From the NCBI GenBank assembly GCA_963813415.1, contig CAWEYW010000015.1, forward strand, positions 96,886-160,885: 64,000 nucleotides of DNA, written 5' to 3'. The notes under the pieces are model-generated. The model ran no database searches. It was given only the letters and a program-made list of their open reading frames with translations, and had not been told where the DNA came from. This document shows positions 8,956 to 16,649 of this stretch, in pieces. The stretch's first letter is position 1, and each line of letters opens with the position of its first letter. This DNA is from CAIWHR01 sp963813415 (lineage in GTDB: Bacteria > Pseudomonadota > Gammaproteobacteria > Burkholderiales > Casimicrobiaceae). Both the position numbers and the translations under genes were made by a program.

Positions 8956-9705
8956 GTGGCCACCGCCTCGTTTCGCCGTTACGTGCCCTCGATCGCCGCC
9001 GTCCTGGTCACGGCGCTGTGCGTGACGGCAGGCAACTGGCAGCGCTCGCGCATGCACGAAAAGCAGTCCTTGCGGGCGCAACACGATGCCGCCATCGCTA
9101 CCCCACCCCTGGCCGGCAGCGATCTGCCCCGTGGACCGACCGCCTGGGAAGCGCTGCGCTACCGGCCCGTGATCCTCGAGGGCGAATTCGACGCGCCGCA
9201 TCAGATCCTCCTCGACAACCGGGTGCAGGGAGGGCAGGTGGGCTATGAAGTGCTCACGCCGCTGCGCCTGTCCGACGGGCGCCTCGTGTTGATCGACCGC
9301 GGCTGGGTGTCCCAGGGACGCACGCGCGCCGAGGTGCCGGCCGTTGCCGTTCCTGCGGGTCCGGTGGTGGTGCAGGGACGCATCGACCTGCCGCCGAAGC
9401 GGTACTTCGAGATGGGCTCCGGCGCGCCCCGCGGCAACGTCTGGCAGCACCTCGACGTCGGGCGCCTCGAAAACGCGTGGGGCGTCACGCTGCTGCCGGT
9501 GGCGGTCGATCAGATCGCGCCCGTTGGCCCGTCGGATGCATTGCTGCGCGCATGGCCCGAGCCGGACTTCGGTATCGACACGCACCGTATCTACATGGTC
9601 CAGTGGTACGCCTTCGCCGCCCTGACCGTGATCTTCTGGGCGGTGGCGCACCGGCCACGGCGCTGGCGGCGCAACGTCCCCGTGCAGGAGGGCAGCGATG
9701 GCTGA
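8956..9705 (+). CDS. SURF1 family oxidase assembly protein
   Basis: Membrane protein needed for heme a insertion into subunit I. About 249 residues: an N-terminal membrane helix (SIAAVLVTALCVTAGNWQ), a periplasmic domain with LEGEFD, LLDNRVQGGQVGYEVLTPL and LIDRGWVSQGR, and a C-terminal helix (AFAALTVIFWAVAH). The NWQ after the first helix and the DRGWV motif are SURF1 signatures. GTG 8956 puts the helix close to the N-terminus as usual; GTG 8863 or TTG 8944 are possible upstream starts. Confidence 0.88.
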   Translation: MATASFRRYVPSIAAVLVTALCVTAGNWQRSRMHEKQSLRAQHDAAIATPPLAGSDLPRGPTAWEALRYRPVILEGEFDAPHQILLDNRVQGGQVGYEVLTPLRLSDGRLVLIDRGWVSQGRTRAEVPAVAVPAGPVVVQGRIDLPPKRYFEMGSGAPRGNVWQHLDVGRLENAWGVTLLPVAVDQIAPVGPSDALLRAWPEPDFGIDTHRIYMVQWYAFAALTVIFWAVAHRPRRWRRNVPVQEGSDG

Positions 9706-10273
9706 ACCCGGGCAATCCACGCGCGGTGCCGGCAGCCGGTATACGTTGCTCCTCATCACCCTCGTGGCGCTGGCTCCGATCGTCGCTTCGACCGTCGTGT
9801 ACCTCTACTTTCCGCGAAGCGCGCAGACCAACTACGGGCAGCTGCTCACGGTGGCGCCCGCGCCGGAAATCATCGGCACGCGCCCCAACGGGACACCTTT
9901 CAGGCTTTCCGCACTCCAAGGCAAGTGGGTGCTGGTCGCCGCAGCGCCGGGGGCCTGTGGCGAGGGTTGCCGGCGCGCGCTCTATGCGACCCGCCAGGCC
10001 CGGACGATCCAGGGACGCGAGCAGGACCGGGTGGTGCGCGTGTGGCTGGTCACCGATGCGGGGCAGCCGCCCCCGGAAGTGCTGCAGGAGCATCCCGGGC
10101 TGGTCGTCGCGCGCATCGCGTCCGGGGCGCTGGGCGGGTTTCCGGCCGGGGAGCGTGCGATCTACCTGATTGACCCGCACGGTAACCTGGTGCTGCAGTA
10201 CCCCGAGAATCCGGACATCAAGGGGCTTGCGAAGGACCTCGGCCGGTTGCTCCGGGCGTCGTCCATCGGATAG
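9698..10273 (+). CDS. Membrane-anchored SCO/thioredoxin-like protein of the oxidase cassette
   Basis: 191 residues: one membrane helix near residues 16-36, then a thioredoxin-like fold with GTPFRLSALQGKWVLVAAAP and the cysteine pair CGEGC at the position of the Sco CxxxC motif, and YLIDPHGNLVLQYP near the end. Proteins of this type sit between SURF1 and the heme synthase genes in related genomes and are often misnamed as oxidase subunits. A copper or thiol role in CuA assembly is likely but unproved. It overlaps SURF1 by 8 bases. Confidence 0.7.
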   Translation: MAEPGQSTRGAGSRYTLLLITLVALAPIVASTVVYLYFPRSAQTNYGQLLTVAPAPEIIGTRPNGTPFRLSALQGKWVLVAAAPGACGEGCRRALYATRQARTIQGREQDRVVRVWLVTDAGQPPPEVLQEHPGLVVARIASGALGGFPAGERAIYLIDPHGNLVLQYPENPDIKGLAKDLGRLLRASSIG

Positions 10274-10355
10274 GGGAGGATCGAATGCTAGAATCCGCGG
10301 CTTCCCGCCTGCCGCCCGCGCTCCGCGGCGCCCTGCGCACCCGGAGATTCGCATC

Positions 10356-11237
10356 ATGACGACCCTCAGCCTTCGCGACGACCGCCTGCGCCAGTTTCTC
10401 GCGCTCACCAAGCCGCGCGTCGTGTCGCTGATCGTGTTCACCGCGATCATCGGGATGTTCCTGGCGTCGCCGGGGCTGCCGCCGGCCGGTGCCGTGCTCT
10501 TTGCCACGGTGGGCATCGCGCTCGTGGCCGGTGCTGCAGCGGCGGTGAATTGTCTCGTCGAGCAGAAGATCGATGCGGTGATGGCCCGCACGCGCCGGCG
10601 TCCACTGCCACGCGGCGAGATCTCCTCGCTCGAGACGCTCGTCTTTGCCGGCATCGTCGGCGGGTCAGGCCTTCTCGTGCTGTACGAGTTGGTGAACCCG
10701 CTGACGATGTGGCTGACGCTGCTGACGTTCGTCGGCTACGCGGTCATCTACACCGTGCTGCTGAAGCCCGCCACGCCGCAGAACATCGTGATCGGCGGCG
10801 CGTCGGGTGCGATGCCCCCGGTGCTTGGCTGGGCGGCGGTGACCGGCACCGTGTCACCCGAGGCGCTGCTGCTCTTCCTGATCATCTTCGCATGGACGCC
10901 CCCGCATTTCTGGTCGCTCGCCCTGTACCGGGCGAACGACTACGCGCGTGCGGGCCTCCCGATGCTGCCGATCACCCATGGCCCGCAGTACACGCGCCTC
11001 ATGATCGTGCTGTACACGTTCATCCTGGTCGGCGTGACGCTCCTGCCGTTTGCGATCGGCATGAGCGGCTTCCTCTACCTGGCGGGCGCGCTGGTCCTCG
11101 GCGGGATGTTCCTGAGCCGCGCCTTCGGGCTGTACCACCGCTACAGCGATGCGCTCGCGCGCTCGACCTTCAAGTTTTCCATTGCCTATCTCGCGGCGCT
11201 GTTTTCGGTGCTGCTCATCGATCACTATTGGCGATGA
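10356..11237 (+). CDS. ctaB: Protoheme IX farnesyltransferase (heme O synthase)
   Basis: Polytopic UbiA-family enzyme that adds a farnesyl chain to heme B to make heme O. 293 residues. The first conserved motif appears as NCLVEQKIDAVMARTRRRPL (prenyl-diphosphate-binding region), the second as YRANDYARAGLPMLP. Start ATG 10356 follows CCGGAG. In related cassettes ctaA (heme A synthase) lies just before this gene; here only 82 bases separate it from the SCO-like gene, so ctaA is missing. Confidence 0.95.
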   Translation: MTTLSLRDDRLRQFLALTKPRVVSLIVFTAIIGMFLASPGLPPAGAVLFATVGIALVAGAAAAVNCLVEQKIDAVMARTRRRPLPRGEISSLETLVFAGIVGGSGLLVLYELVNPLTMWLTLLTFVGYAVIYTVLLKPATPQNIVIGGASGAMPPVLGWAAVTGTVSPEALLLFLIIFAWTPPHFWSLALYRANDYARAGLPMLPITHGPQYTRLMIVLYTFILVGVTLLPFAIGMSGFLYLAGALVLGGMFLSRAFGLYHRYSDALARSTFKFSIAYLAALFSVLLIDHYWR

Positions 11238-11310
11238 CACGGGACAAGGCGGCGGCGCTGTCCGCTCGCTGCCAGCATTGCGGGTCGTCGCGCCGATTCG
11301 GCCGCTCGCG

Positions 11311-11925
11311 TTGAACACGCGCCGTTCCTCGCCGGGCTGGTGGCGCAGCGGACTCGCCGCGCTCGCCTGCGCCTTGCTGATCGCTGCCCTCGCGGGTTGC
11401 GACCGCGTCCCGAAATTCATGGCTGCCGATGTCACCGGCTCGTCGTTCGGCCGTGATTTCGCGCTGACCGATCACCACGGCACGCCGCGCACGTTGGCGG
11501 ATTTTCGCGGCAAGGTCGTGGTGCTCTTCTTCGGCTATACGCATTGCCCCGACGTCTGTCCGACCACGCTGGCCGAGCTGGCCGAGACGATGAAGCAGCT
11601 CGGGCCCGAGGCGCAGCGGGTGCAGGTGCTCTTCGCGACGGTCGATCCCGAGCGTGACACGCCGGAGTTGCTCGCCCAGTACGTGCCCGCCTTCAACCCG
11701 ACCTTCCTCGGGCTGCGCGGCGACGCCGAAGCCACGGCGCGCGTCACCCGCGAGTTCAAGGTATTGGTCGAGAAGCGCGCGGGCACGTCGCCGGGGAACT
11801 ACTCGGTGGACCATTCCGCAGGCACGTTCCTGTTCGATCCGCAGGGCCGCCTGCGCGTGTACGTCAGCTACGGTCAGGGGCCGGAGGTGTTCGCGCACGA
11901 CATCCGCGCGCTGCTCGAGGGCTGA
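11311..11925 (+). CDS. SCO1/SenC family copper chaperone lipoprotein
   Basis: Delivers copper to the CuA site of subunit II. About 204 residues with a lipoprotein signal (ACALLIAALAGC, lipobox AAGC-like AALAGC) and a thioredoxin fold carrying GYTHCPDVCPTTLAEL, the copper-binding CxxxC, and the distal histidine in VDHSAGTFLFD. There is no ATG near the signal peptide, so TTG 11311 is the best start; an ATG at 11149 lies deep inside ctaB and is unlikely. It ends 11 bases before the next gene. Confidence 0.9.
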   Translation: MNTRRSSPGWWRSGLAALACALLIAALAGCDRVPKFMAADVTGSSFGRDFALTDHHGTPRTLADFRGKVVVLFFGYTHCPDVCPTTLAELAETMKQLGPEAQRVQVLFATVDPERDTPELLAQYVPAFNPTFLGLRGDAEATARVTREFKVLVEKRAGTSPGNYSVDHSAGTFLFDPQGRLRVYVSYGQGPEVFAHDIRALLEG

Positions 11926-11936
11926 CGGTACGCGCC

Positions 11937-14270
11937 ATGGCCGTCGTTCCGATTGCCGCGGCTTTCCAGGAAGCCTTCGCACACGAGGCCGCCGGCCGGG
12001 AGCGTGAGGCGATCGCGGTCTACCGCAGCATCCTCGCCGCCGTGCCGAATCATCCGGGGGCCTTGCTGCGCCTTGCCGAAATCGAGATCCGCCACGGCGA
12101 AGTCGAGCGCGCGCGCGCCGGCCTGCAGCTCGCGTTGGCAACGGCCACCAAAATGCGCCTACCCGTGGCGGATGTCCTGACCGCGATCGGGCGGCTCGAT
12201 CATGCCGAGGGTCGCGACGGCGATGCGCGTGCCCGCTTCGAAGCCGCCCTCGCCGAAACGCCCATGCATGCCGGTGCGATGCTGGAGCTCGGCGCCATCG
12301 CGCATGCAGCGGGTGATCTTGCCACCGCCGAACAGCGCTTCGCCGCGGTGGCGCACCGCAATCCCGACCTCGGCATCGCCTGGCTGCAGCTCGCCCTCAC
12401 GCACGAGCAGCAGGGCCGGATCGCTGCGGCGCGCGAGGCGGCGGCGACCGCCATCACCGCACGGCAGACCACCCCGGCGGCCTGGGAAAATGCCGCCCGT
12501 CTCGCCTGGCGCATGCACGACTACCTAGCTGCCGACGGTCTCTGTCGCGACGGGCTCGCACGCTATCCGCGCCACCCCGGCCTCATGCATCAGCACGGCA
12601 TCGTGCTCAAATCCACTGGCCGGCGGGTCGCCGCGTGCCAGGTGCTCGAGGAGGCGATCACCCTGGCCCCCGACGATCCGGGCCTGCGGCTGTCGCTCGG
12701 CGCCACGTATCTTGATGCCGGCCGACCGGCGGACGCGCGCAGAGAGCTCGAACGTGCGATCGCGCTCGGCGCCGCGGGCGGGGAAGTGTGGGACAACCTC
12801 GGCATGGCGCGCCGCGCGCTCGGCGATGACGATGGCGCGATCGCCGCGTTCGAGCAGGCGGTCGCCGCGGCGCCGCGCCTCACCCCGGCGCTCGCGAACC
12901 TGCTCAATGCGCGGCAGCAAAGCTGTGCCTGGGACGGCATCGAGGCGCTGGAAGAGCGGCTGATCGCGGGTATCGACGATCCCGCGAGCGATCCGCGCCT
13001 GCCACCGTTCATCGCGCTGGCAATGCCGACGACCTCCGCGCAGCAGCTCGCCAACGCGCGCCGCGTCGCCCGCACGATGCTGCCCCCGGTCGCCCCGCCG
13101 CCGCCCGTGCACCCCCGCGGCGCCCGCCTGCGCGTCGGCTATCTCTCCAGCGATTTCCGCGAGCATCCCACCGGCCGGCTGATGGCGGGCCTCTTCGAAG
13201 CGCACGACCGCGAGCGCTTCGAGATCTTTGCCTACAGCTACGGCAAGGACGACGCGAGCGCGCTGCGCGCGCGCATCCGCGCGGCATTCGACCGGTGGCG
13301 CGACGTCGACGATGTTGCGGACATCGCGGTCGCGCAGATGATCCGCGACGACCGGATCGATCTGCTCATCGATCGCAAGGGCCTGACGCGCGGCACCCGG
13401 TTGGCGATCCTCGCCGAGCGGCCGGCCCCCGTGCAGGTGCACTACATGAGCTTTCCGGGCACCATGGGTTACGACGCCATCGACGGCATCATCGCCGACG
13501 CGGACGTCATCCCGCCGGGGGAGGAGGTCTTCTTTCACGAGCGCGTCTGGCGGCTGCCGCGCTGCTATTTCGTGAATGATTCCAAGCGCGCGGTGCCGCC
13601 CGTCGATGGCCGCGCCGCGCACGGCCTGCGCGACGATGCGCTGGTGCTCGCCTGCTTCAACCAGCCGTACAAGATCACCCGCACGTTCTTCGCCATGTGG
13701 ATGGAGGCGCTGGCCGCAGCGCCCTCGGCCGTGCTGTGGTTGCTCACGCCGGGCGAAGGCGAGCGGCGCAACCTGCGACGCGAGGCGGCGCGCTGCAACA
13801 TCGACCCGCAGCGGCTGGTGTTCGCGCCACTGCTGCCGCAGGCCGCGCACATGGCCCGTGTCGGCTGCGCCGATCTCACCCTCGATACGCTGCCTGTCGG
13901 CCAGCACGCGACCGCGTGCGATGCCCTGTGGGCGGGGGTTCCGGTGCTGACCTGCCGCGGCACCACGTTCGTCGGCCGCGTCGGCGCCAGCATCATGCGC
14001 GCCGTCGAGCTGCCGGAGCTCATCACCGAGTCGCCTGCGGAGTATCGGACCCGCCTGCTGGAGCTCGTGCGCACGCCGGCGCCGCTCGCACGGTATCGCG
14101 AGCATCTCGTCACCCAGCGCCACCGCCTGCCGCTGTTCGACACCGCGGCCTTCACCCGTGACTGGGAGGCGCTGCTGCAGGAAATCTACGACGGGACGGT
14201 CGCCGCGCGCCAGCGCGACGCCACGCGCGCGGGAACCGGCCCGACCGGCGTCAGTGGCCGCGCTGGATGA
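11937..14270 (+). CDS. TPR/GT41 (SPINDLY/OGT-like) glycosyltransferase, copy 1
   Basis: 777 residues: TPR superhelix about 1-335, linker, then a GT41 catalytic domain from about 395 (LRVGYLSSDFREHPTGRL) to 755. The family transfers a sugar, often GlcNAc, from UDP-sugar to Ser/Thr of proteins. Motifs seen: GYLSSDFREHP with the conserved histidine, RPAPVQVHYMSFPGTMGYDA, FNQPYKI, and the nucleotide-binding region HATACDALWAGVPVLT. The usual DLNGYT motif is altered to DRKGLT. It is cytoplasmic (no signal peptide). It follows sco by 11 bases and its end overlaps gloA (convergent) by 20 bases. Donor and acceptor cannot be read from the sequence. Confidence 0.88.
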   Translation: MAVVPIAAAFQEAFAHEAAGREREAIAVYRSILAAVPNHPGALLRLAEIEIRHGEVERARAGLQLALATATKMRLPVADVLTAIGRLDHAEGRDGDARARFEAALAETPMHAGAMLELGAIAHAAGDLATAEQRFAAVAHRNPDLGIAWLQLALTHEQQGRIAAAREAAATAITARQTTPAAWENAARLAWRMHDYLAADGLCRDGLARYPRHPGLMHQHGIVLKSTGRRVAACQVLEEAITLAPDDPGLRLSLGATYLDAGRPADARRELERAIALGAAGGEVWDNLGMARRALGDDDGAIAAFEQAVAAAPRLTPALANLLNARQQSCAWDGIEALEERLIAGIDDPASDPRLPPFIALAMPTTSAQQLANARRVARTMLPPVAPPPPVHPRGARLRVGYLSSDFREHPTGRLMAGLFEAHDRERFEIFAYSYGKDDASALRARIRAAFDRWRDVDDVADIAVAQMIRDDRIDLLIDRKGLTRGTRLAILAERPAPVQVHYMSFPGTMGYDAIDGIIADADVIPPGEEVFFHERVWRLPRCYFVNDSKRAVPPVDGRAAHGLRDDALVLACFNQPYKITRTFFAMWMEALAAAPSAVLWLLTPGEGERRNLRREAARCNIDPQRLVFAPLLPQAAHMARVGCADLTLDTLPVGQHATACDALWAGVPVLTCRGTTFVGRVGASIMRAVELPELITESPAEYRTRLLELVRTPAPLARYREHLVTQRHRLPLFDTAAFTRDWEALLQEIYDGTVAARQRDATRAGTGPTGVSGRAG

Positions 14271-14637
14271 GCTCGATCTTGTAGCCGTCCGGGTCCTGCA
14301 CGAACGCGATGACCGTGCTCCCGCCTTTCACCGGACCTGCTTCGCGCGTGACGGTGCCGCCCTTGGCGCGAACGGCCGCACACGTCGCCGCGGCGTCGTC
14401 CACCTCGACGGCGATGTGGCCAAAGCCGCTGCCGACGTCATAGCGATCGACGCCGTAGTTGTACGTGAGCTCCAGGACGGCGCCGCGCGTCTCGTCGTCG
14501 TAGCCGACGAAGGCGAGGGTGTACTTCTGCTCGGGGCGGTCGGTGGTCCGCAAGAGGCGCATGCCCATCACTTCGGTGTAGAAGCGCGTGGCACGGCCGA
14601 GGTCGCCGACGCGCAGCATGGTGTGCAGGATTCGCAT
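14251..14637 (-). CDS. gloA: Lactoylglutathione lyase (glyoxalase I)
   Basis: Metalloenzyme converting the methylglyoxal-glutathione hemithioacetal to S-lactoylglutathione. 128 residues, the usual bacterial length (E. coli 135). Metal ligands and substrate motifs are visible: LHTMLRVGDL (His5), LELTYNYGVDRYD (Glu), GFGHIAVEVDD (His) and QDPDGYKIELIQ (Glu). The gene overlaps the end of the TPR/GT41 gene tail to tail. Its start lies at the edge of the heptanucleotide repeat array, so any promoter must be inside or beyond that array. Confidence 0.93.
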   Translation of the reverse strand: MRILHTMLRVGDLGRATRFYTEVMGMRLLRTTDRPEQKYTLAFVGYDDETRGAVLELTYNYGVDRYDVGSGFGHIAVEVDDAAATCAAVRAKGGTVTREAGPVKGGSTVIAFVQDPDGYKIELIQRGH

Positions 14638-14638
14638 G

Positions 14639-14764
14639 TCAGGTATCAGGTAACAGGTATCAGGTAACAGGTAACAGGTAACAGGGATCAGGGACCAGGG
14701 ACCAGGGATCAGGGATCAGGGATCAGGGATCAGGGATCAGGGATCAGGGATCAGGGATCAGGAG
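14639..14764 (+). repeat. Heptanucleotide tandem array 1 (TCAGGGA type)
   Basis: About 17 tandem 7-bp units in strict phase starting at 14639. Units grade from TCAGGTA/ACAGGTA on the left through ACAGGGA and CCAGGGA to near-identical TCAGGGA on the right. It lies two bases from the gloA start codon. The graded variants suggest expansion by slippage. It has no spacers, so it is not a CRISPR. Confidence 0.92.
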
Positions 14765-14797
14765 CAGTCGCGTGGTGAAGCACTCGGTGTTGCGTAT

Positions 14798-14846
14798 CTG
14801 ATCCCTGACCTCTGACCTCTGACCTCTGACCTCTGACCTCTGTTTT
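14798..14846 (+). repeat. Heptanucleotide tandem array 2 (CTGACCT type)
   Basis: Seven 7-bp units in phase: CTGATCC, five CTGACCT, then CTGTTTT, directly abutting CTGATCAG, which contains the rubredoxin stop codon. The left edge CTGATCCCTGA is the exact reverse complement of TCAGGGATCAG at the right end of array 1 (14751-14761), so the two arrays face each other across about 36 bases and can form a long imperfect hairpin. Confidence 0.9.
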
Positions 14847-14850
14847 CTGA

Positions 14851-15015
14851 TCAGAATTCGACCATCTCGAAATCTTCCTTGCGCGCGCCGCATTCGGGGC
14901 ACGTCCAGTTCGGCGGCACGTCCTCCCACCGCGTACCGGGAGCGATGCCTTCTTCGGGAGCGCCCAGCGCCTCATCGTAGATCCAGCCACAGATCAGGCA
15001 CATGTATTTTTTCAT
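14851..15015 (-). CDS. Rubredoxin
   Basis: 54-residue iron protein with one Fe(SCys)4 centre, ligands in MCLICGWIY and WTCPECGARK, and the standard core DEALGAPEEGIAPGT. Acts as a small cytoplasmic electron carrier. Start ATG 15015 gives the canonical N-terminus KKYMCLIC; the longer open frame to 15213 would add an unrelated leader. It is divergent from thiD across 91 bases that contain a short AT-rich patch with an inverted repeat TTGGA/TCCAA, probably holding both promoters. Rubredoxin next to thiD is a common betaproteobacterial arrangement. Confidence 0.95.
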   Translation of the reverse strand: MKKYMCLICGWIYDEALGAPEEGIAPGTRWEDVPPNWTCPECGARKEDFEMVEF

Positions 15016-15106
15016 CGAGGCATACGCGTTGGAGTAAAATCCAATTCTATCAAGCCCCTCCTGTGCGCCGCACCGAGCACGCGCCGCACGCTCCATTTTT
15101 CTCCCC

Positions 15107-15982
15107 ATGCGCGACACCGATCCGGACTTTCCGCCTATCGTCCTCACCTTCGCGGCATCCGACCCTTCGGGCGGCGCCGGGCTGCAGGCCGACATCCTCA
15201 CGCTGTCGAGCATGGGGTGTCATCCGCTGTCGGTGCTGACGGCGTACACGGTGCAGGACACCGCGGGTGTGGAGGGCGTGCAGGCGCTGGAGTCGGAGTG
15301 GGTTGCCGATCAGGCGCGCTGCCTGCTCGAGGACATGCCTGTCGACGCCTTCAAGATCGGCGTGCTTGGCAGCGTCGAGAATATCGCTGCCATCGCGGAG
15401 ATCCTGTCGGATTATCCGGACGTGCCGCTGATCCTCGATCCCGTGCTCGCCTCGGGGCGCGGCGACGAGCTTGCCAACGACGAGATGACCCATGCGTTGC
15501 GCGAGCTCCTGCTGCCCCAGACCACCGTGCTGACGCCCAACAGTCTCGAGGCGCGCCGCCTCGCCGAAGCCGACGACGAGGAAGAAGTGAGCCTCGCGGT
15601 GTGCGCCGAGCGCCTGCTCGCCATGGGTGCGGAGTTCGTGTTGATCACCGGCACGCACGAGGCCACCCCGGAAGTCGTGAATACGCTGTACGGCCGCAGT
15701 GGCGTCGTGCGCACGGACACGTGGCCGCGCCTGCCCGGAAGCTTCCACGGCTCGGGCTGCACGCTCGCCTCCGCGATCGCGGCGATGCTGGCCAATGGCC
15801 TCGATGTTCCGGAGGCCGTGCGCGAGGCGCAGGATTACACGTGGCACACCCTGAAGAAGGCCTATCGGCCCGGCATGGGCCAGCTGCTCCCCGACCGACT
15901 GTTCTGGGCCCGCGAGGGTGCCGATGCGCCGGGTGAGCAAGGCGAGGCGGTGCGCAGTCCCGATGCTCGCAGCAACCACTGA
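15107..15982 (+). CDS. thiD: Hydroxymethylpyrimidine/phosphomethylpyrimidine kinase
   Basis: Ribokinase-like enzyme phosphorylating HMP and then HMP-phosphate for thiamine synthesis. 291 residues; substrate loop AASDPSGGAGLQADI, VLDPV-type motif LILDPVLASGRGDEL, and the anion hole FHGSGCTLASAIAAMLANG. It heads a thiD-thiE-hemL run and overlaps thiE by 20 bases. No THI-box riboswitch was evident in the 91-base upstream gap. Confidence 0.95.
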   Translation: MRDTDPDFPPIVLTFAASDPSGGAGLQADILTLSSMGCHPLSVLTAYTVQDTAGVEGVQALESEWVADQARCLLEDMPVDAFKIGVLGSVENIAAIAEILSDYPDVPLILDPVLASGRGDELANDEMTHALRELLLPQTTVLTPNSLEARRLAEADDEEEVSLAVCAERLLAMGAEFVLITGTHEATPEVVNTLYGRSGVVRTDTWPRLPGSFHGSGCTLASAIAAMLANGLDVPEAVREAQDYTWHTLKKAYRPGMGQLLPDRLFWAREGADAPGEQGEAVRSPDARSNH

Positions 15983-16649
15983 GCCCACGGAAGCGGCGTC
16001 CCGTCGTGCGGGCGTCGCCGGGCTGTACGCGGTCACGCCCGACTGGACCGACACCGATCGCCTGGTGCGCGCGGTCGCGGCTGCCGTGCGTGGCGGTGCG
16101 CGCGTGGTGCAGTATCGCAACAAGATTGCCGATGCGGCGCTGCGTCTCGTGCAGGCACGCGCACTGGCGCGCTCCCTCGAGGCTTCAGGTGCGCTCCTGA
16201 TCGTCAACGACGATGCGCAGCTCGCTGCGGACGTCCGCGCCGACGGCGTGCACATCGGGGAGGAGGACGGTGCGCTCGCGGCGGCGCGGGCCCTGGTCGG
16301 TCCGAAGGCGCTCATCGGCGTGTCGTGCTACGACGATCCGGCCCGCGCTCGCGCCGCCGTGCGCGAAGGCGCCGACTACGTCGCGTTCGGCAGTTTCTTC
16401 GCGTCCATGGTGAAGCCCGGCGCGCGGCGCGCCGACATCGCGCTGCTCGCCGAGGCGCAGGGGCTTGCCGTGCCGGTGGTTGCCATCGGTGGCATCGACG
16501 CCGTGAACGCCGCCGTGCTCCGCGATGCCGGCGCTGACGCCGTCGCAGTCATCTCGGCGGTATTCGCGGCAGGCGACGATCGCGCCATCGAAGCCGCTGC
16601 CCGCGCCATTGCTGCCGTCTTTCACACACCTGCGGGGCGAACTCCATGA
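15963..16649 (+). CDS. thiE: Thiamine-phosphate synthase
   Basis: TIM-barrel enzyme joining HMP-diphosphate and thiazole phosphate. About 228 residues from ATG 15963, inside the end of thiD; an upstream in-frame start at 15918 would add 15 residues. Motifs: VVQYRNK (usually QLR-K), RADGVHIGEEDG, GVSCYDD (usually G-STH), YVAFGSFFASMVK and VVAIGGIDAVN. Slightly divergent, but every landmark is present. Its end overlaps hemL by four bases. Confidence 0.92.
   Translation: MLAATTEPTEAASRRAGVAGLYAVTPDWTDTDRLVRAVAAAVRGGARVVQYRNKIADAALRLVQARALARSLEASGALLIVNDDAQLAADVRADGVHIGEEDGALAAARALVGPKALIGVSCYDDPARARAAVREGADYVAFGSFFASMVKPGARRADIALLAEAQGLAVPVVAIGGIDAVNAAVLRDAGADAVAVISAVFAAGDDRAIEAAARAIAAVFHTPAGRTP

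Noticed and set aside
8599..9759. Long minus-strand open frame (386 codons) over SURF1
   Set aside because: Only the last 66 codons match a real family (DUF2909). The rest is the antisense shadow of SURF1, rich in His, Arg and Gly.
14639..14846. CRISPR array
   Set aside because: Units are 7 bp and directly adjacent, with no unique spacers and no cas genes in the window.
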